The translations under genes and the position numbers were made by a program. The notes below the pieces were generated by a model. It was not told the DNA's origin. It did no database searches and saw only the letters and a list, made by a program, of their open reading frames with translations. Of a stretch of 9,201 bases of DNA, positions 1-7,200 are shown in pieces. Numbering within the stretch: the first letter of the stretch is position 1; every line of letters starts with the position of its first letter. The DNA comes from an uncultured Synergistales bacterium (GTDB lineage: Bacteria; Synergistota; Synergistia; Synergistales; Aminobacteriaceae). The DNA lies in assembly GCA_937957815.1 (NCBI GenBank), contig CALFXN010000035.1:1-9201 (forward strand), written 5' to 3'.

Positions 1-1
1 T

Positions 2-262
2 CCGGCGTTCCGCGAGAAGTTTTCGGCGACGATCTCGGGGATCGTGAGCTTCCTCGAGGATTCGTTCGCCGAGGGGCAGCGGGAAGGCGTCTTCCGGAAG
101 GACGCCGATCCGGCGCTCATGTCGTACGTCGTCGCGTCAGTCGTGAACTACAGGCACATCCTCAGGGCCGTCGTCGAACTCGTTCTCCCGGACCTCGCGG
201 AAAAAGGGAAGAACGTCGATCCGCTGCTGACGCTTTTGCTCGAAGGAATGAAAACCAGATGA
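2..262 (+). CDS. TetR/AcrR-type transcriptional regulator, C-terminal fragment (5' end outside window)
   Basis: This is the last 86 codons of a gene that begins left of the window; the frame is open from base 2 to the TGA at 260-262. The DNA-binding helix-turn-helix is not in view. What remains looks like the all-helical ligand-binding and dimerisation domain of TetR/AcrR regulators: an amphipathic helix, then the EGQREGVFRKDADP segment typical of the family, then hydrophobic helices ending in a Leu-rich tail. The stop overlaps the ATG of the HlyD-like gene (ATGA, 259-262), so the two are probably translationally coupled. By analogy with E. coli CecR (YbiH), which sits ahead of ybhGFSR and controls it, this protein probably represses its own operon in response to an exported compound. 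The family call rests only on the C-terminal part and the operon context, and the promoter and operator are outside the window. Confidence 0.72.
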   Translation, partial: PAFREKFSATISGIVSFLEDSFAEGQREGVFRKDADPALMSYVVASVVNYRHILRAVVELVLPDLAEKGKNVDPLLTLLLEGMKTR

Positions 263-1251
263 GGCGCATCGCGCTTGCAGTCTCGGGGATCGCGTTCGTC
301 GCGGGGATTCTTCTCTGGACCGGAAGAATCCCTCTCCCGTTCGCGCTCGGGGGTGCGGAGGAGTCCCTTCTGCGCGCCACGGGGACAATCGAGATCCAGG
401 AAGTGACGCTCGCCCCGAAGATCGGCGGATACGTCGCCGAAATGCGTTTCCGGGAAGGAGACGTGGTCCGGGCAGGAGATATCGTCGCGACGCTGCTTCG
501 GGAGGATCTCGATGCGGATGTCTCGCGCGACCGTGCCGCGCTCGATCGCGGACGCGCGTTGCTCGCGGACCTCGCGAGGGGGGAGCGTTCGCAGCGGATC
601 CGGGAGGCGTCGGCGTCCGTCGCGTCAGCGGTTTCGCGGCTGCGGCAGGCGGAGCGGGACTATGGTCGGTACCGCCGGCTCTACGAGGAGAACGCCGTGT
701 CCCGCAAGCAGATGGACGACGTCGCGCTCGCACTGGATGTCGCACGGAACGCGTACGTCGCGTCGCGGGAAAACCGGAGCCTTCTCGAGGCGGGAAGCCG
801 CGAGGATCAGATCGATGCCCAGCGGCGCGAGGTCGAGCGGCTCGATGCGATGCTCCTGGCCTCGATGATCCGCCGGGAGGATCGCGTGATCCGCTCGCCT
901 CTCGGCGCGGTGGTTCTCGTGCGTGCGATGGAGCCGGGGGAGCTTGCGAATCCGGGATCGGCGCTGGTCGTTTTGGGAGACGAATCCGACTGTTGGGTCC
1001 GCGTCTATCTGCCCTCGACCATGCTCGGGAAAATCCGTCGGGGCGGAGAGGCCGAAGTCCGCGTGGATTCGTTTCCGGGGCGCGTCTTCCCCGCGTGCGT
1101 CGGGGAGATCGCGGAGAAGGCGGAATTCACGCCGCGCGAAAGCCTGACGCCAGAGGAGCGGGCGAATCTCGTCTTCCGAGTGAAGGTGCGCGTCGACAAC
1201 GCCGGAGGATTTCTGCGCCCCGGAATGCCTGCGGACGTAACCTTCCGATGA
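259..1251 (+). CDS. HlyD-family membrane fusion protein (YbhG-like periplasmic adaptor)
   Basis: This 330-residue adaptor would link an inner-membrane ABC exporter to the periplasm or an outer-membrane channel. Residues 4-21 form an uncleaved-type hydrophobic N-terminal anchor. Residues 38-85 are the first half of a lipoyl-like domain (PKIGGYV, REGDVVRAGD). Residues 86-205 are a charged alpha-helical hairpin (coiled coil). Residues 206-240 complete the lipoyl fold (IRSPLGAVV, MEPGELANPG). Residues 245-330 form the beta-barrel, with AEFTPRESLTPEERANLVFRV and LRPGMPADV. The AEFTP block, the AGSRED segment in the hairpin and the GMP tail match E. coli YbhG as I recall its sequence. The ATG at 259 overlaps the regulator's stop, with AAGGA at 243-247 as a rather distant ribosome site. 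The gene overlaps the following ATPase gene by ATGA at 1248-1251. Family is secure; substrate is unknown. Confidence 0.92.
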   Translation: MRRIALAVSGIAFVAGILLWTGRIPLPFALGGAEESLLRATGTIEIQEVTLAPKIGGYVAEMRFREGDVVRAGDIVATLLREDLDADVSRDRAALDRGRALLADLARGERSQRIREASASVASAVSRLRQAERDYGRYRRLYEENAVSRKQMDDVALALDVARNAYVASRENRSLLEAGSREDQIDAQRREVERLDAMLLASMIRREDRVIRSPLGAVVLVRAMEPGELANPGSALVVLGDESDCWVRVYLPSTMLGKIRRGGEAEVRVDSFPGRVFPACVGEIAEKAEFTPRESLTPEERANLVFRVKVRVDNAGGFLRPGMPADVTFR

Positions 1252-2153
1252 TCGCCGCGCGTGACGTGCAGAAGTTCTACGGTGATGTCCACGCGATCCG
1301 CGGAGTTTCGTTCGATGCGGAACGAGGGACGGTGTTCGGCATCGTCGGTCCGGACGGAGCCGGAAAGACGACGCTGCTCCGGATGATTGTCGGCGTGCTC
1401 TCGCCGTCGTCGGGGACCGTTCGGGTGGCGTTTGACGGAGGAGACGGCGAGGCGCGGCGGCGGATGGGGTACGTCGCGGGGAAATTCAGTCTCTACGAGG
1501 ATCTGTCGATTCTCGAGAATCTCTCGCTATTTTCCAGGCTCTACGGGATGTCCGAAAATCGCGCGAAGGCGCGGGCGGACGAACTTCTGGACCTCACCGG
1601 ACTGTCGCCGTTCGGCGACCGGCTCGCGGGAAGGCTTTCGGGCGGCATGAGGCAAAAACTCGCGATCGCGGCCGCGGTCCTCCACGAACCGGAACTCATC
1701 GTCCTCGACGAACCGGGGACCGGAGTCGATCCGGTTTCGCGACGGGACATCTGGGGCGTTCTCTATCGCCTGAACCGGAAGGGAGTGACGATCGTCGTCT
1801 CGACGTCATACATGGACGAGGCCGAACTCTGTATGAGACTCATCTTCCTCCACGAGGGACGAGTGTTGGAGTCGGGAACGCCGGACGAGATCTGCGGGCG
1901 TTTCCCGTACCGGATCCTTCGGGCCCGTTCGGAAACCCCGGGAGTCAGGAAATCTCTCGTCGACTTTCCCTGTCCCGGGACATCGAGCTTCGGCCACTCG
2001 GTTCACGTCGTCGTCGACGGAGACGATGGAGATCGGCGACTCAGGGAGCATCTCGAACGCGCCGGAATTTTCGACGCCACGGTCGACGCGATTCCCCCGA
2101 CGCTCGAGGATGTCTTCGTTCTTCTGGCCGGAAACGGGGCGCATCATTCGTGA
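1248..2153 (+). CDS. ABC transporter ATP-binding protein 1 (equivalent to the N-terminal half of YbhF), degenerate site
   Basis: This 301-residue cytoplasmic nucleotide-binding protein should pair with the ATPase encoded next. The start is the ATG overlapping the stop of the adaptor gene; the frame is also open further upstream, but the homology begins at this ATG (MIAARDVQKFYG). Walker A is GPDGAGKT at residues 34-41, the signature is LSGGM at 130-134, Walker B is LIVLDE at 150-155 with the catalytic Glu retained, and the D-loop is GVDP. Two catalytic-loop residues are missing. The Q-loop reads GYVAGKFSLYED, with Gly78 where Gln is usual. The H-loop reads STSYMDEAE, with Ser187 in place of His. 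GPDGAGKT, KFSLYEDL and STSYMDEAE closely match the first half of E. coli YbhF, which I recall also lacks the switch His but keeps the Gln. The C-terminal 80 residues are the usual tail, ending in TLEDVFV. It probably binds ATP but hydrolyses it poorly. Confidence 0.92.
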   Translation: MIAARDVQKFYGDVHAIRGVSFDAERGTVFGIVGPDGAGKTTLLRMIVGVLSPSSGTVRVAFDGGDGEARRRMGYVAGKFSLYEDLSILENLSLFSRLYGMSENRAKARADELLDLTGLSPFGDRLAGRLSGGMRQKLAIAAAVLHEPELIVLDEPGTGVDPVSRRDIWGVLYRLNRKGVTIVVSTSYMDEAELCMRLIFLHEGRVLESGTPDEICGRFPYRILRARSETPGVRKSLVDFPCPGTSSFGHSVHVVVDGDDGDRRLREHLERAGIFDATVDAIPPTLEDVFVLLAGNGAHHS

Positions 2154-3097
2154 ACGGCGGAAAGATGGCCGTGGAGACCGACGGACTCACACGGGACTTC
2201 GGAGCCTTCAGAGCGGTCGATCACGTGACGCTCGCGATTCCGCGCGGCGCGATCTTCGGGTTCCTCGGGCCGAACGGTTCGGGAAAGACGACGACGATCA
2301 GGATGCTCTGCGGACTTCTGCGTCCGTCGTCGGGGGACGGACGGGTCGTCGGGTGCGATATCGCCCGCGAGGGAGAAGCCATACGGCGGCGTATCGGGTA
2401 CATGTCCCAGAAGTTCAGTCTCTACGACGATCTGACCGTCGCTGAGAATCTGACGTTCTATGCCGGGATGTACGGCCTCGGGAACGCGAGGCGACGCGAA
2501 CGGGTGGACGCGATGATCGGTCTGGCGGATCTCCGGGGACGCGAGCGCGTCGTTACCGGGGCGCTCTCCTGCGGCGTCCGGCAGCGCCTCGCGCTCGCCT
2601 GCGCGATCGTCCACGAACCGGAGATGATCTTTCTCGACGAACCGACGAGCGGTGTCGATCCGGCGGCACGAAGGCGCTTCTGGGAAACGATAGCGGACCT
2701 TTCCGAGGAGGGCGCGACCGTCATGGTAAGCACGCACTTCATGGACGAGGCGGAACACTGCACGGGACTCGGTCTCATGTATTCCGGAAGGATGCTCGCC
2801 TGCGGCACTCCGGAAGAGCTCAAACGGAGGCTCGTCGCGGAAACGGGAAGGTTGTGGCAGGCACGCGTCCGTGATTCCATCGGCTTTCTGGACCGGATCC
2901 ACTTGGACGGATCCGGTTCCGTCCTGGATGCGTACATTTTCGGTTCCTCGATCCGGATCCTTGCGCGGGGAGACAGTCTTCCCGCGGATGTCGCGGGAGA
3001 AGCGGACTGGGAGGAGCGAGAGGTGACGCTCGAAGACGTTTTCGTACACCATGTCCGTTCCTCGGCCGGGAAGGAGGTCCGAAAATGCGGCGCCTGA
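2150..3097 (+). CDS. ABC transporter ATP-binding protein 2 (equivalent to the C-terminal half of YbhF), catalytically competent
   Basis: This is a cytoplasmic ATPase subunit of 315 residues from the GTG at 2150, which overlaps the previous stop (GTGA). An ATG at 2165 (MAVETDGL) is an alternative start five codons in; neither has a strong ribosome site. Walker A is GPNGSGKT at residues 40-47, Q-loop Gln is at 87 (YMSQKFSLYDD), Walker B is MIFLDE at 159-164, and the H-loop has His196 (STHFMDEAE). The signature is degenerate: LSCGV at 139-143 instead of LSGGQ. YMSQKFSLY, RQRLALAC and STHFMDEAEHC match the second half of E. coli YbhF, whose signature is also degenerate as I recall it. With its upstream neighbour it would form a heterodimer in which only one composite ATP site is consensus. 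The C-terminus carries EVTLEDVFVHHV, as in drug-export ATPases. Its last 13 bp overlap the permease gene. Confidence 0.92.
   Translation: MNGGKMAVETDGLTRDFGAFRAVDHVTLAIPRGAIFGFLGPNGSGKTTTIRMLCGLLRPSSGDGRVVGCDIAREGEAIRRRIGYMSQKFSLYDDLTVAENLTFYAGMYGLGNARRRERVDAMIGLADLRGRERVVTGALSCGVRQRLALACAIVHEPEMIFLDEPTSGVDPAARRRFWETIADLSEEGATVMVSTHFMDEAEHCTGLGLMYSGRMLACGTPEELKRRLVAETGRLWQARVRDSIGFLDRIHLDGSGSVLDAYIFGSSIRILARGDSLPADVAGEADWEEREVTLEDVFVHHVRSSAGKEVRKCGA
3071..3078 (+). promoter_or_regulatory. Strong ribosome binding site for the permease gene
   Basis: AAGGAGGT lies six bases upstream of the ATG at 3085, inside the end of the second ATPase gene. It is a near-perfect Shine-Dalgarno sequence and fixes the permease start. 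The other junctions in this operon lack such a site, so the permease seems to have its own efficient initiation instead of relying only on coupling. Confidence 0.85.
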
Positions 3098-4197
3098 AGT
3101 CGCTCGTCGTGAAGGAGTTCATCCAGATGCGGCGCGACCCGCTCACGCTCGCCATGCTGATGCTGATCCCGATCGTCCAGCTTGTCCTCTTCGGTTTCGC
3201 GATCAACACGGATGTCAAACATCTGCCGACGATCGTGTTCGATCGCTCGATGGGGCAGGAGAGTCGGGAATTTGTCCAGTCGCTCGCCGCGACGCAATAT
3301 TTCGATATCCGGTCGTACGCGTCGTCGTTCGACGACATCCGACGCGCGATCGAACGGGGGGAGTGCGTGGTCGGAATCGCGTTCGGCCCCGATTTCGCGA
3401 AGCGGCTCGCGCGACGCGACGGGGCGGAGATTCAGGTGATCGTCGACGCATCCGATCCGATGTCCGCGAGCTCGGCGATCTCGGCCGCCGAGATGACCGG
3501 AATCCGGAAGTCGGTGCTCGTCCTGTCGCGGATGGCGGGGACGGGCGAGTCCAAGATCTGGGACATACGGGTGCGACCGTGGTACAACCGCGACTTCAAA
3601 ACGCCGTACTATATGGTCCCCGGGATTCTCGGCGTGATCCTGACGATGACGATGCTGATGATCACATCGATGGCGATCGTCCGCGAACGAGAGCGGGGAA
3701 CGCTCGAACAGCTCCTCGTGACGCCGATGCGCCCGTGGGAGCTCATGGTGGGGAAAGTCGTACCGTATCTCGGCGTCGGGTACGCACAACTGACGATCGG
3801 TCTCGCGATCGGTCGCGTCGTCTTCGACATCCCCGTCAGAGGGAGTCTGGGACTCCTGTATCTTCTCACGCTGCTTTTCATCTGCTCGACGCTCGTATGG
3901 GGGATCCTGATCTCGACGGTATCGAAGACGCAGATGCAGGCGATGATCCTCTCCGTATTCGGCTTCCTTCCGAGTATTCTGCTTTCCGGCTTCATGTTCC
4001 CCCGGATGGGGATGCCGAAGATTTTCCAGTACCTGAGTATGGCGCTGCCGCTGACCTGGTTCCAGCTCATCACGAGGGGAATTCTGCTGAAGGGGGTCGG
4101 CGCGGAGGCGCTCGTACACCCCATCGTCGCACTCTGTGCGCTGACCCTGCTCTTCTTGGCCGTGAGCCTTCTCAAGTTCCGCAGGACTCTCGACTGA
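3085..4197 (+). CDS. ABC-2 type transporter permease (YbhS/YbhR family)
   Basis: This 370-residue inner-membrane subunit would form the translocation path for the exporter. It follows the usual plan of the family. A cytoplasmic start with the KEFIQMRRDP coupling motif (residues 10-19) leads to membrane segment 1 at about 21-40. A large extracytoplasmic domain spans about 41-175. Five more membrane segments follow at about 176-199, 226-247, 255-278, 284-305 and 341-363, ending in KFRRTLD. Between segments 2 and 3 is the conserved REREEGT-like motif (RERERGTLEQLLVTPM, 200-215), and NTDVKHLPTIVFD follows segment 1, as in YbhS, YbhR and YhhJ. It is the last gene of the operon; the palindrome at 4199 follows immediately. 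Related E. coli loci carry two permeases, so this one either works as a homodimer or pairs with a partner encoded elsewhere. Substrate cannot be read from the sequence. Confidence 0.93.
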   Translation: MRRLKSLVVKEFIQMRRDPLTLAMLMLIPIVQLVLFGFAINTDVKHLPTIVFDRSMGQESREFVQSLAATQYFDIRSYASSFDDIRRAIERGECVVGIAFGPDFAKRLARRDGAEIQVIVDASDPMSASSAISAAEMTGIRKSVLVLSRMAGTGESKIWDIRVRPWYNRDFKTPYYMVPGILGVILTMTMLMITSMAIVRERERGTLEQLLVTPMRPWELMVGKVVPYLGVGYAQLTIGLAIGRVVFDIPVRGSLGLLYLLTLLFICSTLVWGILISTVSKTQMQAMILSVFGFLPSILLSGFMFPRMGMPKIFQYLSMALPLTWFQLITRGILLKGVGAEALVHPIVALCALTLLFLAVSLLKFRRTLD

Positions 4198-4198
4198 A

Positions 4199-4226
4199 GA
4201 AGGGTGGGGCGGCCGCCCCACCCTTC
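4199..4226. terminator. Perfect 28-bp palindrome between convergent genes; probable bidirectional terminator
   Basis: The 14-base half GAAGGGTGGGGCGG is followed directly by its exact reverse complement, centred between 4212 and 4213. As RNA it gives a 12-bp, very GC-rich stem with a GGCC loop on either strand. It starts two bases after the permease stop and ends six bases before the stop of the leftward gene. Position, symmetry and stability fit a shared terminator. It lacks a true U-run on both sides (only ATTT downstream on +, TTCTTC on -), so it is not a textbook intrinsic terminator and may need a factor or act mainly as a 3'-end RNA barrier. The centre includes GCGGCCGC. This is the only intergenic stretch in the window. 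Confidence 0.68.
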
Positions 4227-4232
4227 CGTTCG

Positions 4233-7200
4233 CTATTTCCCGCGCCGTTCGAGCGCGTCCATGTAGTCGCGCAGCTTCCGTATATGCGCCTCCACTTTCG
4301 GAGTGTGATAATACTCCAGACTTTGTCGGAATTTCGCGATCGCCTCGGCGTACTTCTTCTGGCGCTGGAGTGCCGTTCCTTCGTCCGCAAGGCGCTTTGC
4401 GCGCTTGCGGAGCAGCGTCTCGAACTTGACGGCGTATTCCTCGAGTTCCCGGTCAGGCAGAACCGTGAGGCTTTCTCTGTATCGCGCGAGCGCGTCGCTG
4501 TATCGTCCGCTGCGCTGGAGCTCGGCCCCCTCGTTCCGGAGTTGCGCGGCAAGGTGCTTCTGAAGCGCGGCGGCAGCGATGGTCCGTCGTGCCGGGACAT
4601 CCTCCGACGTTCCTGCGTCCGGGGTCGCAACGGTGTCCTTCGAAACTGCCGGTGCCTCGATCTCTCCGGGTTTTCTCTTGGATTCGGGAGGTTCCGTGGC
4701 TTCGGCGGCTCCGGTTTCAGGAAGAGCGTCTCCGTCTTCGGTTTCGACGGGTACGTTCCACACGTATCGGATGAGGGCGACCGGATCTCCGTTTTCTCCG
4801 GCGTCTTCGGTCAGCAGCGTGAGCGTCAGCTCGCGGGATTCACCGGCCTCGAGGTCGGTCGTCACGTCATAGTCGGCACGCTCTCCTTCGAGCGTGAGCG
4901 TCCCGGAAGCTATTTCCTCTTCCTCGACCGTGCCGCCTTCGGATGTCGCCGTCACGGACCATCGGCACGGAATCCGACCGAGCGTCGCCGCAGTCCAGAG
5001 CAGGCGGAGCGAGCCGGTTTCCGCGTCGGGTTCGATGCGGCGGTCGAGGATCTTCGTCTCGTATCCGCGTATGTCGATGTCTGCCGTCGCGTTCCCGCAA
5101 CGGATCGTGTGAGTTCCGGTCGGCATCGACGTGGGGAGCGGAATCGCGACGGAGCCGTTTCCGGAGTCGTCGAGAGTGATCTCGCGGTCGCTTCCCGGGA
5201 AAAGATCCGACACGAGCGAAACGGCGCCTTTCGGCGTCCCCGAGACGCGGAGGCGTATCGTTTCCCCGGCGCTGTATCGGGGTTTGTCCGGAAGGAGAAG
5301 AACGTCACGTCCCGCGTCGGGAACCGGGATCGCGTCGATCAGAACGGAACGGCCGGTTTTGTGGTAGAGGCCGAACATGAGCTTGTTGCCGCGGAAGGCG
5401 ACCGGGATGTCGCGGAAGGTCGCGACGGCTTCGCCCGAGACCACCTTCAGATCCCGGACGAGGGATGTCTCGTTGAAGGTCGCCCGGACCTGAAGGTCAT
5501 CGAAGACACCGCTCTTCGCGTCCGTCGAGACGTGGACGCGGAGCGAAAGCGTGTCGCCTTCGCGGTAGGCTTCCCTGTCGGTGCTCGCGACGCACCGGAA
5601 GCTCGGAGCCTCGATGCGGAGCGACCCCGTCGCGGTCTGGTTTTCGAGCGTGACCGAGCATGCGAGAAGCGACGAAACGGCATCTTCAGGAGTCACGGCT
5701 TCGAAGGAAATCTGTTTGCGTTCCCGTGCGCCCAGAAAAACCTCCTGTTCGTTCCGGAGAAGGCCGAGGATATCGAAGACGCAGACCGAACGGCCCGCCG
5801 CGTCTCCCTCGTTTTCGACCGTGACCTGAAGTGTCTGCCGTTCGCCGGGGCGCAGGACGGCAGCGTCAGGAACGGAGAGAATACGCGGCGAATAGGGCCT
5901 TCGCGCGGCGACCAGCCCGAGCGGAGACAATCTGAGCGCCTGCAGCGATTCCGTTCCCCCGGGAACGGCGGACTTGGCGCTTTCGCCGAGATGGCCGCTC
6001 TTCTGTGCGGAGAGCGTATAGATTCCCGAACGGATATCGGCGAAGAATGCGCGTCCCGTGATGTCGGTGGACGCGACACGTTCCTTCCCGCCGCCGCCGA
6101 GCGTCACGCGGGCGTCGACGAGCGGCGCGCCGGAGGTGTCCGTGACGGAAACCCGGAGGCTGCCTGCACCTGCGGGGAGTTCCTCTTCCATCGGGAGTAC
6201 GAGGGAGACCCCCTGCCGGCCGGTGACGAAATAGCCCGGCAGACTCACGGTCCGGTATCCGGGCGCGGAAGCCTGGAACCATTGATGGCGGATATGTGTC
6301 TTCGCCGCGTGCGTCGCGGTTCCGTCAGGGGCTGAGATCGGCCGCTCTCCAGAGGGAACGATCGTGACGTTGCGGATTGGCATTCCCGTGACGATATCCT
6401 CGACACGGAGAGAAAGGAGTCCCTGCGGCGCCTCGGGATGGAGGTACATCGCGAGTTCCGTGTCGCGTCCCTGGATCACCGTGGGGTAGAAGGATCCGGT
6501 TTCGAAGTAGCCGTCGGCGCGAAGGATCGACTGTCGGTTCCCGGGTTCCGCACGGGCCGAGAGCGTCCGCTCGGGCGTGGCGGAACCGGCCGGTTCGGAT
6601 CGCTGCCAGTTGTTGTTCTGGATATAAGCCGAGAACGGTCCGGCGATCGGTTCTCCCGTGAGCGCGTCGCGTGCGTGGAACGTCATCGTTCCAGTCGATG
6701 GCCAGAGGAAAATCGTGTGCCCGGTGTCTCGTCCCCTGAACGTCGTGGGGTAGAAGGATCCGGTTTCGTAGTATCCCTCCGCGCGGACGATCGTCTGACG
6801 ATTGCCGGGAGGAACGGAGGCGCGGATTTCGCCGTCGCGTCCCTCCTGCCAGTTCGTGCTCATGAGATAGGCCGAGAAGCGCGAAATCGCCTCTCCGGTC
6901 AGGGCGTCCCTGACGCGGAAGGTCGTGCCGCCGGACTCGGGCCAGAGGCGGATCGTCCGCGTGACGGAACGTCCATGGTGCGTCGACGGGTAGAAAGATC
7001 CCGTCTCGAGGTACCCTTGGGCGCGGATGATCGTCTGCCGGTTTCCCGGCTCCGCTGTCCCGGCGCAGACGCCGTCTTTTCCCTCGCGCCACCCCGAGTT
7101 CATGAAGTAGATCGAGAAGACCGGCAGCGGCGCGTCGGTTATCGCGTCGAGCACGCGGAACGTCATTTCGCCGGTGACGGGCCAGAGAAAAACCGTCTGC

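Noticed and set aside
993..1247. Longer version of ATPase 1 starting upstream inside the adaptor gene
   Set aside because: The extra 85 codons lie within the conserved adaptor barrel in another frame, and homology to ABC ATPases begins at the ATG at 1248.
2458..4221. A minus-strand open frame of about 587 codons antisense to ATPase 2 and the permease
   Set aside because: The genes opposite it have full domain matches; this translation is His/Arg/Asp-rich with no recognisable domain.
4199..4226. Attachment site or mobile-element end
   Set aside because: No integrase, transposase or direct repeat is present, and the position exactly between two convergent stops is better explained by termination.
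4710..4724. LPETG sortase-type motif in the giant protein
   Set aside because: It sits in the low-complexity linker about 160 residues before the C-terminus, followed by TPR helices and not by the hydrophobic segment and positive tail that sorting signals need. Probably chance in a Pro/Glu/Thr-rich stretch.
4579..4872. Small plus-strand frames inside the giant gene (also at 5131-5367 and 8578-9075)
   Set aside because: All lie antisense to conserved modules and have Ser/Arg-rich products without domains, and none has a convincing ribosome site or conserved context.
3051..6335. A plus-strand open frame of about 1094 codons
   Set aside because: It overlaps the end of ATPase 2 and the whole permease in another frame, crosses the palindrome and runs antisense to the giant gene. 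Its product is a featureless Arg/Asp/Gly/Ser-rich chain. It is a by-product of GC-rich codon use with few stops.
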